Notes: a model not told the origin generated them from the letters alone. A stretch of 9,372 nt of DNA from Promethearchaeota archaeon (GCA_019894815.1 JAGXNU010000070.1:1-9372); one strand, 5' to 3'; counted from the first letter of the stretch, positions 1 to 4,798 are shown. Made by a program: numbers and translations.

Positions 1-196
1 ACCTGAAACTTTTCTCGTAACAAGTAATAGTCCAAGCAAATTCGAAATCTAGGATTCCATGCGTAGCAAAAAGGCTATAGACGCTAAAAGCTTGAAATAC
101 TAGCGTGTTTATTGCTAAAAATAGGATAAATCCTCCCACAAACATTATAATTAAATAAAGATTTTTAGGAACTTCCTTTAATTTATCTAAGAACAT
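1..196 (-). CDS. N-terminal part of a membrane protein, cut by the window edge
   Basis: An open minus-strand frame begins with ATG at 194-196 and runs off the left edge after 65 codons with no stop. The protein starts with a short charged stretch (MFLDKLKEVPKN), followed by one clear membrane segment at about residues 13-33. After that comes a segment containing ILDFEFAWT at residues 48-56. A short motif of this kind after the first helix occurs in families of small multi-span membrane proteins of unknown function, but I recall this only loosely and do not assign a family. The start has GTGA seven to eight bases upstream, a partial match to the archaeal ribosome-binding consensus, and the DUF4190-like gene near 9122 has the same arrangement. 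A TATA-like sequence shared with the divergent hypC lies near 251-260. The function is unknown. Confidence 0.6.
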   Translation of the reverse strand, partial: MFLDKLKEVPKNLYLIIMFVGGFILFLAINTLVFQAFSVYSLFATHGILDFEFAWTITCYEKSFR

Positions 197-215
197 CTTT
201 TTTTCACATCATGAA

Positions 216-238
216 AATTAGTATCTAATGTACTAATT
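216..238. repeat. 8-bp inverted repeat in the hypC/membrane-gene divergent region
   Basis: The perfect arms AATTAGTA (216-223) and TACTAATT (231-238) flank a 7-base spacer. If the TATA-like box at 251-260 serves the minus-strand gene, its transcription start would fall close to this repeat, so it is placed where a repressor could bind. Whether any protein binds it is inference. Confidence 0.4.
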
Positions 239-250
239 CGAGATACAATT

Positions 251-260
251 TAATATAAAC
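251..260. promoter_or_regulatory. TATA-like box, possibly shared by two divergent genes
   Basis: TAATATAAAC reads as a TATA-like box on both strands. Using the usual archaeal spacing of about 25 bases, minus-strand transcripts would start near 230 (leader of about 34 bases before 196). Plus-strand transcripts would start near 282 (leader of about 40 bases before hypC at 323). AT-rich surroundings, including GAATAAAAAATT near 277-288, offer alternatives, so the assignment is weak. Confidence 0.3.
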
Positions 261-322
261 AATTAGTTTTTTTTAGAATAAAAAATTTGGACAATTAGCA
301 ATAAAATTAGGTTTTTAATTAT

Positions 323-571
323 ATGTGTTTAGCTGTTCCGGGAAAAATCATTAGTATTGATAAAGAAAATAATTCCGCACTGATAGATTTTGATGGTCTT
401 AAACAGACTGTAATTATTGCACTTATCATGGATCCCGAAGTAGGAAAGTATGTTATCGTCCATGCGGGGTATGCAATTGAGCAAATGAGTGAAGAAATAG
501 CATTGGAAGCAATAGAACAATGGAAAGAAATTGCAGAAGATCAAAATATGGATTTATCCGATGTAATTTAA
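323..571 (+). CDS. hypC: HypC/HupF-family [NiFe]-hydrogenase maturation chaperone
   Basis: HypC is a small cytoplasmic chaperone. With HypD it carries the Fe(CN)2CO group and then docks on the hydrogenase large-subunit precursor through its N-terminal cysteine. The 82-residue protein opens with the family signature MCLAVPGKI, giving the essential Cys2 once Met1 is removed. It continues as a small beta-barrel with the conserved VIVHAGYAI segment (His47) and ends in an acidic helix. Length and layout are normal for the family. The start is fixed by the need for Cys at position 2. There is no good ribosome site (only TTAGG), so a short or leaderless transcript is likely. No other hyp gene or hydrogenase subunit is in the window. 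The nearest metal-maturation gene is the CooC-like ATPase on the opposite strand. HypC-like proteins may also serve other metalloenzymes, but the hydrogenase role is the default reading. Confidence 0.93.
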   Translation: MCLAVPGKIISIDKENNSALIDFDGLKQTVIIALIMDPEVGKYVIVHAGYAIEQMSEEIALEAIEQWKEIAEDQNMDLSDVI

Positions 572-578
572 AAAAAAA
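570..578 (-). terminator. U-tract terminator for the minus-strand block
   Basis: Nine consecutive A on the plus strand give a run of nine U in minus-strand transcripts, 13 bases past the stop of the 61-residue gene. There is no hairpin before it, which fits archaeal U-tract termination. It overlaps the hypC stop codon, so the two convergent genes end almost back to back. Confidence 0.45.
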
Positions 579-590
579 TCAAATCTTCTT

Positions 591-776
591 CTACTTCTTC
601 TTCTTTACAGAAGATGTATTCACGACATGTATGGCAATAGAAAAAATGGCCATCAAGATGAAAAATAGAGAAGCGAAATCTATCAGAATGTTACCGTCAC
701 CAAGTATTTGGATCGTGATTGCAATTATTAAACAATACATTCCTAAAGCCAATACATTTTCTTTCTTCTTAACCAT
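591..776 (-). CDS. Small two-helix membrane protein, function unknown
   Basis: The 61-residue product has a basic N-terminus (MVKKKE) and a hydrophobic segment at about residues 8-25. A short polar turn (GDGN) follows, then a second hydrophobic segment at about 31-52 and a C-terminal lysine tail (VKKKK). This is a typical two-span hairpin with both ends inside. The gene is supported by a strong ribosome site, AGGAGG on the minus strand nine bases before the ATG, and by a U-tract just past the stop. A TATA-like box lies near 829-836. The overlapping plus-strand frame (520-891) is low-complexity and lacks these signals, so I treat it as a shadow. It lies 111 bases downstream of the CooC-like gene and may be co-transcribed or have its own promoter. 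I do not recognise the family. Confidence 0.7.
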   Translation of the reverse strand: MVKKKENVLALGMYCLIIAITIQILGDGNILIDFASLFFILMAIFSIAIHVVNTSSVKKKK

Positions 777-791
777 CGCTCCCTCCCTCCT
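777..791 (-). promoter_or_regulatory. Strong Shine-Dalgarno site for the 61-residue membrane protein
   Basis: On the minus strand AGGAGGGAGGGAGCG directly precedes the ATG at 776. The AGGAGG core (791-786) is nine bases from the start, and the GGGAGG unit repeats. It is the clearest ribosome site in the window and decides that this small frame is a gene. Confidence 0.7.
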
Positions 792-828
792 TTTCTTTAA
801 TTTTCATAATTTTTGGATTGCTCCAAAG

Positions 829-836
829 ATTTATAT
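829..836 (-). promoter_or_regulatory. TATA-like box for the 61-residue gene
   Basis: ATATAAAT on the minus strand, at usual spacing, predicts a start near 807 and a leader of about 30 bases that includes the ribosome site. A 6-bp inverted repeat (TTTGGA at 812-817, TCCAAA at 822-827) lies between the box and the predicted start. Confidence 0.4.
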
Positions 837-860
837 TGAAGAAGGTATGAAAAAAGTAGG

Positions 861-877
861 CTATATAGACTATATAG
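861..877. repeat. Two tandem copies of the palindrome CTATATAG
   Basis: CTATATAG occurs at 861-868 and again at 870-877, separated by one A. Each copy is its own reverse complement, so the 17-base unit is also near-palindromic. It sits 10 bases past the stop of the CooC-like gene, after a T6 run on the minus strand. It could be a terminator hairpin, a paired operator or a double TATA element. Confidence 0.55.
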
Positions 878-887
878 TTCTAAAAAA

Positions 888-1691
888 TTAGAGATCAAAC
901 AATTCCTTTTTTAAAGCTTTTAGCTTGAGATAAAGAACTTTAAGAGATTTCATTCCATCTGATTGAGGATTATAATCTATTGGAGATATCCCATTTAGAT
1001 CTGCATTTCCTATCTCAGTGTCATAAGGTAGTGAATGATATAATGGAACTTGCCACTCTCTCACACGTTCATTTATTTTTTCTATTTGCTTTTCATTAAT
1101 AACTTTATTTGCAATGAGAAAAATATTTAGAATTCCTAACTTTTTTGATAATTCAATGATCTTCTGACAGAGATCCAAGGACTTTTGAGATGGTTCAGTT
1201 ACGACGATCATGACGTCTATTCCTTTTGCAGTTCCTCTTCCAAGATGTTCTAAACCTGCTTCAAAATCGACAATAACAACTTCATCTCTTTTCACGAGAA
1301 GATTATATAAAAGCTTGCGAATTAGAGCATTCTCAGGACATAAACACCCCGTTGCAGGTTCTTCGATTCCTCCTAATACCAATAATTGTAAACCATCAGG
1401 TCCTTCTACTTTAAAACGATCAGGAATATCTGAAACTTCAGGATTTATGTTATAGACTCCAGACTCGGCACCTGATACTGAAGTTCGCTCATTAATCATT
1501 TCTTTCATTTCTGATATTGGAACAATTTTGGCTTTAGTATCTTCGTCAATACCAAGAGTATAACTTAAATTCATTGCCGAATCATTATCTATAGCAAGTA
1601 CTTTAAAGTTATCTCGAGCAAAAAGCCTCGAAAGTGTCCCAGCAATTAAGGTTTTTCCGACTCCTCCTTTTCCGCTTATAGCAAGCTTCAT
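888..1691 (-). CDS. cooC: CooC-family nickel-insertion ATPase (CODH/ACS maturation)
   Basis: This 267-residue protein belongs to the deviant-Walker (MinD/ParA/NifH-like) P-loop class. The deviant Walker A is GKGGVGKT at residues 7-14, with both signature lysines. VLAIDNDSAMN (31-41) holds the switch aspartate, VVIVDFEAG (138-146) is the Walker B/switch II region, and NKV (195-197) is the adenine-contact region. The family marker is the CxC pair in TGCLCPEN, Cys116 and Cys118. In CooC this pair binds nickel or zinc across the dimer. Known members use ATP to help load nickel into CO dehydrogenase or, as AcsF, into acetyl-CoA synthase. The length is normal. The ATG lies 30 bases after the 85-residue gene and has no ribosome site. 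TTTAAATTA about 25 bases upstream could drive a leaderless transcript, and co-transcription with that gene is also possible. No CODH/ACS subunit is in the window, so the client enzyme is inferred. Confidence 0.9.
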   Translation of the reverse strand: MKLAISGKGGVGKTLIAGTLSRLFARDNFKVLAIDNDSAMNLSYTLGIDEDTKAKIVPISEMKEMINERTSVSGAESGVYNINPEVSDIPDRFKVEGPDGLQLLVLGGIEEPATGCLCPENALIRKLLYNLLVKRDEVVIVDFEAGLEHLGRGTAKGIDVMIVVTEPSQKSLDLCQKIIELSKKLGILNIFLIANKVINEKQIEKINERVREWQVPLYHSLPYDTEIGNADLNGISPIDYNPQSDGMKSLKVLYLKLKALKKELFDL

Positions 1692-1721
1692 AATTTATGC
1701 TCTAATATTATAATTTAAAAT

Positions 1722-1979
1722 TTAGCTTTCTTTTCTCATATTTTGTATTCTTTTAGAAATCTTCATCATTTCATTGAAGAGTTTCTCATTTTCTTGGGGA
1801 TCCGTAGTAAGCATCATTTTTTCATTGAGTGTCTTAATTTTATAGGTCAAATCGACAAATTCTTTGGGGGGGTCTATACTATATTGGTATGAATACTCCC
1901 CATTTTTACAAGATTCAATGAACACCCATTTATTATCTTTTTCTGACCAATTCCATCTATTAGGGCTTAACTTACGCAT
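1722..1979 (-). CDS. 85-residue protein of unknown function upstream of the CooC-like gene
   Basis: I do not recognise this protein. The N-terminal half is aromatic and polar, with RWNW at residues 8-11, KWVF at 17-20 and YSYQYS at 29-34. It looks like a small beta-structured segment with a single cysteine (Cys24). The C-terminal half (about 43-82) is a predicted charged helix pair, with a DPQEN turn at 60-64, and contains several lysines and methionines. No membrane span or metal motif is visible. The stop lies 30 bases before the CooC-like start on the same strand, so the two genes probably form an operon. That is the only functional clue: it could be an accessory to nickel-enzyme maturation. 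Codon pattern and composition match the neighbours. The start has no clear ribosome site (TTGAGATAAG precedes ATG). Confidence 0.72.
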   Translation of the reverse strand: MRKLSPNRWNWSEKDNKWVFIESCKNGEYSYQYSIDPPKEFVDLTYKIKTLNEKMMLTTDPQENEKLFNEMMKISKRIQNMRKES

Positions 1980-1996
1980 CTTATCTCAACACATCA

Positions 1997-2043
1997 AATG
2001 AAAGGTAAGTCATGGTTGAAGATCGCATTTTAACCATTTCATT
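1997..2043 (-). repeat. Imperfect hairpin in the leader of the 85-residue gene
   Basis: AATGAAAGGTAA (1997-2008) can pair with TTAACCATTTCATT (2030-2043), forming 12 base pairs with two single-base bulges. The inner ATGGTT (2012-2017) can instead pair with AACCAT (2032-2037), so two exclusive folds share one arm. It lies in the 156-base gap between the coiled-coil gene and the 85-residue gene. A regulatory role is speculative. Confidence 0.35.
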
Positions 2044-2084
2044 AGATAGAAATTGATTCTATAACCAAAAAAGATCTCTATTAT

Positions 2085-2107
2085 GAATTATATTAAAGTG
2101 TTAACAC
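2085..2107 (-). promoter_or_regulatory. TATA-like box with adjacent 10-bp palindrome GTGTTAACAC
   Basis: The perfect palindrome GTGTTAACAC (2098-2107) lies directly upstream, on the minus strand, of TTTAATATAATT (about 2085-2096), a plausible TATA box. A start near 2065 would give a leader of about 85 bases for the 85-residue gene, covering the hairpin at 1997-2043. The palindrome is where an activator or the TFB-contact element would sit. Confidence 0.35.
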
Positions 2108-2135
2108 ATGGAGATTTAAAATAAGTTCATAAATT

Positions 2136-3635
2136 TCAAGAATTAGCACGTTTTAATTTTGCAAGGGTTCTCTCAGCAGTTTCTCTAACATCAGGATCTT
2201 CATCACTCCTAAATTTGGAAAGCAAACTCATCACTTCAGGATTATCAAATTTGGAAAATGCTTTAATTAAATACAATTTTATAATCCAATCTGGGTCTTG
2301 AATCAAATTTTTTAATGCCTGAAAAGTTTTCTCACTATTAATGAGACTTAGTAATTTAATAGCACTTGTTTTTATTTCTCTTTCTGGATGACTTAAATCC
2401 TCAATCAAGTGATCTATAATCCTATTTTTATTATCATTATCTAATAATTGAAGCATCATCAAGAAAATGTTTTGTGGTAATGAATTAAATGGTGGTGCTA
2501 CTGGAGAAGTTATTTGAGATATTGTTTCATTTGGTTGCTGTTGTTTTTGTTGTACTAATTTTTCTTCTTGATTTTTAAGTTCAATAATGAGTTCATTTAG
2601 TTGCTGGTTGGCGTTTTCAATCCGGATTAAATCTTTACTTTTCGAATCTAACTGTGATTCCTTTTCATCCATTAATCTTTTATATTCGGATTGTTGATCT
2701 GTTATCAATTTCTCTTGCTCAGAAATTCTCTCTTCAAAAGCTTCTTTACTTTCTTTTAAATCAAGAATTCTTTTATCTTTAGCATTTACTTCTTGTAAAA
2801 AATTAACCTTATCAGTTTCTAATTCTGAGATAATATCGAGTAGTTCATTAATGGTTATGGAATCATTTCTCAATTTCGTTAATTCTTCATCTTCTTGGCT
2901 TTGAAGTGAATCAATTTTGTTTTTTAAAAAAATAACTTTTTCTTGAGCTTCATTCAAATCTACGGTGAGATGTTCTATTTCATGATTAGCTAGATTTACT
3001 TCATTTTGATAGTTCTCGTTAGCATTTATTGCTTCTTGAAATTTCTCCTGTAATTCACCATGCTCAGCTTTCAAGGATTCAATTTTTACCCTATTTAAAC
3101 CATTTTCTTCTGTTAATTGAAAAATAATTTTCTTAGCATCAATGAGTTCTTGATATTCATCATTTTTCATCCCGCTTACTAAAAAGCTTCCTTCATTTTC
3201 AAATTTTTCAATCTTTTTCTTTAGATTTTCATTTTCATTTATTATCTTATTATTATCCTCTTTTAATTGTGTTATCCAGATTTGTGCTTGATTCAACTCT
3301 TCATTTATATTCTCACCATTATTTGCCTGTTCTAAAGATTTAGTAAGTTCTTCAATACCTTGCTCCAAAATCCTAATATGATTATCCTTTTTATTAAGGT
3401 CCTCTCTTTGGTTAGTAATCAATTCCTTTAAAATTAAAACATCTTCTGGAATATCTGAGTCATGGGATTCAGAAATTTTAAGACCTTGATTTTTTATGAT
3501 TCTTTTTTGTTCATTTACTCTTAGATTTAATCTTTGTACTTCTTCTTTTAAGTATTTAATAACAGTTACCAAATCCGTATGTGCTTGATTGGCAGAATCT
3601 ATTGATTCTATTAAATCTCTCAATTCCCTACTCAT
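2136..3635 (-). CDS. Long coiled-coil protein with C-terminal HEAT-like repeats
   Basis: The 499-residue product has two parts. Residues 1 to about 365 are almost uninterrupted heptad-type coiled coil, rich in E, K, N, Q, L and I. Likely breaks occur near 55-65 (SESHDSDIPED), 104-112 and 148-158. A Gln/Pro-rich linker follows (about 362-387, with QQKQQQP and SPVAPPF). Residues about 388-497 form about three HEAT-like helical repeats, marked by HPEREIKTSAIKLLSLI, DPDWIIKLYLIKAFSKF and DPDVRETAERTLAKL. There is no signal peptide, membrane span or ATPase motif, so it is not an SMC or Rad50 protein. HEAT repeats usually bind proteins and the rod gives reach or dimerisation, so a scaffold or tether role is plausible but inferred. 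The start is well supported: AGGT lies eight bases before ATG and a TATA box is at 3674-3681. Neighbours give no functional clue. Confidence 0.85.
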   Translation of the reverse strand: MSRELRDLIESIDSANQAHTDLVTVIKYLKEEVQRLNLRVNEQKRIIKNQGLKISESHDSDIPEDVLILKELITNQREDLNKKDNHIRILEQGIEELTKSLEQANNGENINEELNQAQIWITQLKEDNNKIINENENLKKKIEKFENEGSFLVSGMKNDEYQELIDAKKIIFQLTEENGLNRVKIESLKAEHGELQEKFQEAINANENYQNEVNLANHEIEHLTVDLNEAQEKVIFLKNKIDSLQSQEDEELTKLRNDSITINELLDIISELETDKVNFLQEVNAKDKRILDLKESKEAFEERISEQEKLITDQQSEYKRLMDEKESQLDSKSKDLIRIENANQQLNELIIELKNQEEKLVQQKQQQPNETISQITSPVAPPFNSLPQNIFLMMLQLLDNDNKNRIIDHLIEDLSHPEREIKTSAIKLLSLINSEKTFQALKNLIQDPDWIIKLYLIKAFSKFDNPEVMSLLSKFRSDEDPDVRETAERTLAKLKRANS

Positions 3636-3673
3636 AGAAATATACCTTTGAATGCTCTTTAAAAGAAAATTAC

Positions 3674-3681
3674 TATATAAA
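3674..3681 (-). promoter_or_regulatory. TATA box of the coiled-coil/HEAT gene
   Basis: TTTATATA on the minus strand predicts a transcript start near 3652, about 17 bases before the ATG at 3635. That short leader contains AAAGGT with its AGGT eight bases from the start codon, so promoter, ribosome site and start agree. Confidence 0.55.
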
Positions 3682-3741
3682 TTAATGAAACAATCTTGCT
3701 TAATTAGTAAATAGAGATGATTTTAATAAATTTTTATAATA

Positions 3742-3789
3742 TTTCGATACTAAAGTTTTATTTAAAGACTATTAATTTAATTATCGAAA
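3742..3789. repeat. 8-bp inverted repeat with 40-bp periodic spacing
   Basis: TTTCGATA (3742-3749) and its exact reverse complement TATCGAAA (3782-3789) lie 40 bases apart, start to start, in the 273-base region between two divergent genes. The CG steps stand out in AT-rich DNA. Forty base pairs is close to four helical turns, so two bound proteins would face the same side. Apart from this, the TATA boxes and the triplicated decamer, I see nothing in 3636-3908. Confidence 0.45.
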
Positions 3790-3839
3790 GTTCTTAATAT
3801 ATATCTCCTTCTTGAAACATTTTGTCTTAAAACGTAACC

Positions 3840-3896
3840 TTTAAAAATATAGTTGATCATTATTTCTTTAAAAATAACACATTGGATTTAAAAATA
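3840..3896 (+). promoter_or_regulatory. Three copies of TTTAAAAATA ahead of the acidic-protein gene
   Basis: The decamer TTTAAAAATA occurs exactly at 3840-3849, 3867-3876 and 3887-3896. Each copy could act as a TATA-like box. The second best fits a transcript starting near 3897 that includes the ribosome site at 3908-3916. The first would give a longer leader, and the third would start inside or after the ribosome site. Confidence 0.4.
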
Positions 3897-3907
3897 TTAT
3901 TGTGAAA

Positions 3908-3916
3908 GGTGAGGGG
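3908..3916 (+). promoter_or_regulatory. Strong ribosome site that fixes the acidic-protein start
   Basis: GGTGAGGGG matches the archaeal anti-Shine-Dalgarno complement (GGTGA) and lies seven bases before ATG 3924. It overlaps the alternative GTG at 3909, so that longer start is unlikely. Confidence 0.6.
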
Positions 3917-3923
3917 TCTTTTG

Positions 3924-4115
3924 ATGTTGAATGAAGACTTAAATGATGTGAACAATAATAATAAGAAACTTGATTATGAGTACGAAGATTTTGGTGAAGA
4001 TGATGATTGGGGGGACTACAAAGAAGAAGGTGATTATAATGATGGCGAATGGGATGAAATCGATGATGCTGAAGATAATACTGAAGTTGAATTTATTGAT
4101 TGGGAAGATTTCTAA
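3924..4115 (+). CDS. Very acidic, tryptophan-containing small protein, probably disordered
   Basis: The 63-residue product has 28 Asp/Glu, only three Lys and no Arg, for a net charge near -25. After an Asn-rich N-terminus (NNNNKK at residues 10-15) come acidic clusters each holding an aromatic: DYEYEDF, EDDDWGDY, GEWDE, and the C-terminal FIDWEDF. No Cys, signal or membrane segment is present. It is likely intrinsically disordered, with acidic/aromatic binding patches. In size and composition it resembles eukaryotic DSS1/Sem1, histone-chaperone acidic tails and DNA-mimic proteins, but I see no alignable signature. The ATG at 3924 is preferred over an upstream GTG (3909) because the strong GGTGAGGGG site (3908-3916) lies just before the ATG and overlaps the GTG. 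The gene stands alone between divergent and convergent neighbours, with its own upstream repeats and a U-tract terminator. Confidence 0.78.
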   Translation: MLNEDLNDVNNNNKKLDYEYEDFGEDDDWGDYKEEGDYNDGEWDEIDDAEDNTEVEFIDWEDF

Positions 4116-4148
4116 TATTATTGAGCAGAGTGCTAAATAACAAGAATT

Positions 4149-4163
4149 AAAAAATAGAAAAAA
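4149..4163 (-). terminator. U-tract terminator of the cyclophilin gene
   Basis: Past the cyclophilin stop, the minus-strand transcript carries two runs of six U (opposite A4158-4163 and A4149-4154). There is no hairpin, consistent with archaeal termination. Confidence 0.4.
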
Positions 4164-4166
4164 CAA

Positions 4167-4175
4167 TTTTTTTTT
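4167..4175 (+). terminator. U-tract terminator of the acidic-protein gene
   Basis: A run of nine T begins 51 bases past the stop at 4115, in the short gap before the convergent cyclophilin gene. It has no preceding hairpin, which is the usual archaeal form. Confidence 0.5.
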
Positions 4176-4180
4176 ATTAT

Positions 4181-4666
4181 CTAATTTTTCTGAACTATCA
4201 TTATCTTGATAATCTCGTCTCCTTGTGCAATTGCATTGACTACATCTTGATCAGCTTGACCCTCAACTTCCCCGAATATGGTGTGCTTATTTGTAAGATG
4301 ACTTGTAATAACATGAGTAATGAAAAACTGACTCCCGTTAGTGCGTGGTCCTGAATTTGCCATGGCTAACAATCCTGGTTTATCAAATACTCTCCCACTC
4401 TTGAATTCGTCAGTGAAGGGATATGATACTGTTTTTCCTTGAAACGGAAATGATGTGATCCCCTTTTGACGTGGTCCATCACGCCCCGTTCCAGAAGGAC
4501 AGCCTCCTTGAATCATAAAGTCATCGATAACTCTGTGAAATTTGAGTCCGTTATAATATCCTTGACGTGCGAGGAAGACAAAGCTTGCAACTGTAATAGG
4601 AGAATCTTTTTCAAATAGATTTAGGTTTATATCTCCTTTATTTGTAGAAATTATAGCTTTAGTCAT
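4181..4666 (-). CDS. Cyclophilin-type peptidyl-prolyl cis-trans isomerase
   Basis: This cytoplasmic single-domain cyclophilin (161 residues) would speed proline isomerisation during folding. Family motifs are clear: FHRVIDDFMIQGG (residues 43-55) supplies the catalytic Arg45, Phe50 and Gln53. LAMANSGPRTNGSQFFITH (100-118) supplies the binding-groove Ala103, Gln113 and Phe115. KHTIFGEV (127-134) contains the conserved His128. The position of the cyclosporin-contact tryptophan of human CypA is His123, so the protein should bind cyclosporin poorly. Between QGG and DEF there are about 30 residues (56-85), some 11-13 more than in compact cyclophilins. The ATG at 4666 is chosen over the in-frame start at 4714 because the domain begins with TKAIISTNKGDI and a TATA box lies 25 bases upstream, as for a leaderless mRNA. 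The extra 16 upstream residues (Asn/Ile-rich) look like translated promoter. Confidence 0.95.
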   Translation of the reverse strand: MTKAIISTNKGDINLNLFEKDSPITVASFVFLARQGYYNGLKFHRVIDDFMIQGGCPSGTGRDGPRQKGITSFPFQGKTVSYPFTDEFKSGRVFDKPGLLAMANSGPRTNGSQFFITHVITSHLTNKHTIFGEVEGQADQDVVNAIAQGDEIIKIMIVQKN

Positions 4667-4687
4667 ATGCAATAAAAGATTATTAAA

Positions 4688-4695
4688 ATTATAAA
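4688..4695 (-). promoter_or_regulatory. TATA box for a leaderless cyclophilin transcript
   Basis: TTTATAAT on the minus strand is centred 25 bases before the ATG at 4666. Transcription would begin at or next to the start codon, which explains the lack of a ribosome site and supports the shorter protein. Confidence 0.5.
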
Positions 4696-4745
4696 TATTT
4701 ATTATAAAATTCATATAGAATCATTCTTTAATAAAAATATTGGAA

Positions 4746-4783
4746 ATTGATTTACTAACGATTAGAAAATATTAGTAATCAAT
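4746..4783. repeat. 12-bp inverted repeat around the acyl-CoA synthetase promoter
   Basis: ATTGATTTACTAA (4746-4758) pairs with TTAGTAATCAAT (4772-4783) over 12 base pairs with one bulged T, around a 13-base AT-rich spacer. The spacer and right arm include GAAAATATTA (4765-4774), the best TATA-like sequence for the synthetase gene, so a protein on this repeat could block the promoter. The repeat ends 24 bases before the chosen ATG. Confidence 0.5.
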
Positions 4784-4794
4784 AAGTTACTCGT

Positions 4795-4798
4795 GGAG
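4795..4798 (+). promoter_or_regulatory. Ribosome site deciding the synthetase start
   Basis: GGAG lies nine bases before ATG 4808 and is inside the alternative longer frame that begins with GTG at 4793. This favours the ATG, which also begins right before the conserved SFFFNPKSIAIIGAS region. Confidence 0.5.

Noticed and set aside
520..891. 123-residue plus-strand frame overlapping the hypC end
   Set aside because: It is low-complexity (Phe/Lys-rich), starts inside hypC and lies opposite the 61-residue gene, which has a strong ribosome site, TATA box and terminator.
3717..3797. 26-codon frame starting at ATG 3717 in the divergent intergenic region
   Set aside because: Very short, AT-driven Ile/Leu/Asn composition and no good ribosome site. 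It also spans the inverted repeat at 3742-3789.
3909..3923. GTG-initiated N-terminal extension of the acidic protein
   Set aside because: The GTG lies within the ribosome site that serves ATG 3924, and the added residues (MRGLL) do not fit the acidic, disordered protein.
3939..4166. Hydrophobic Ile/Phe-rich minus-strand frame opposite the acidic gene
   Set aside because: It is the expected complement of Asp/Glu/Asn codons and extends through the terminator region.
4667..4714. 16-residue N-terminal extension of the cyclophilin, as a possible signal or anchor
   Set aside because: The segment overlaps a TATA box at leaderless spacing from ATG 4666 and reads as translated AT-rich promoter. It has no positive charge or clear signal-peptide form.
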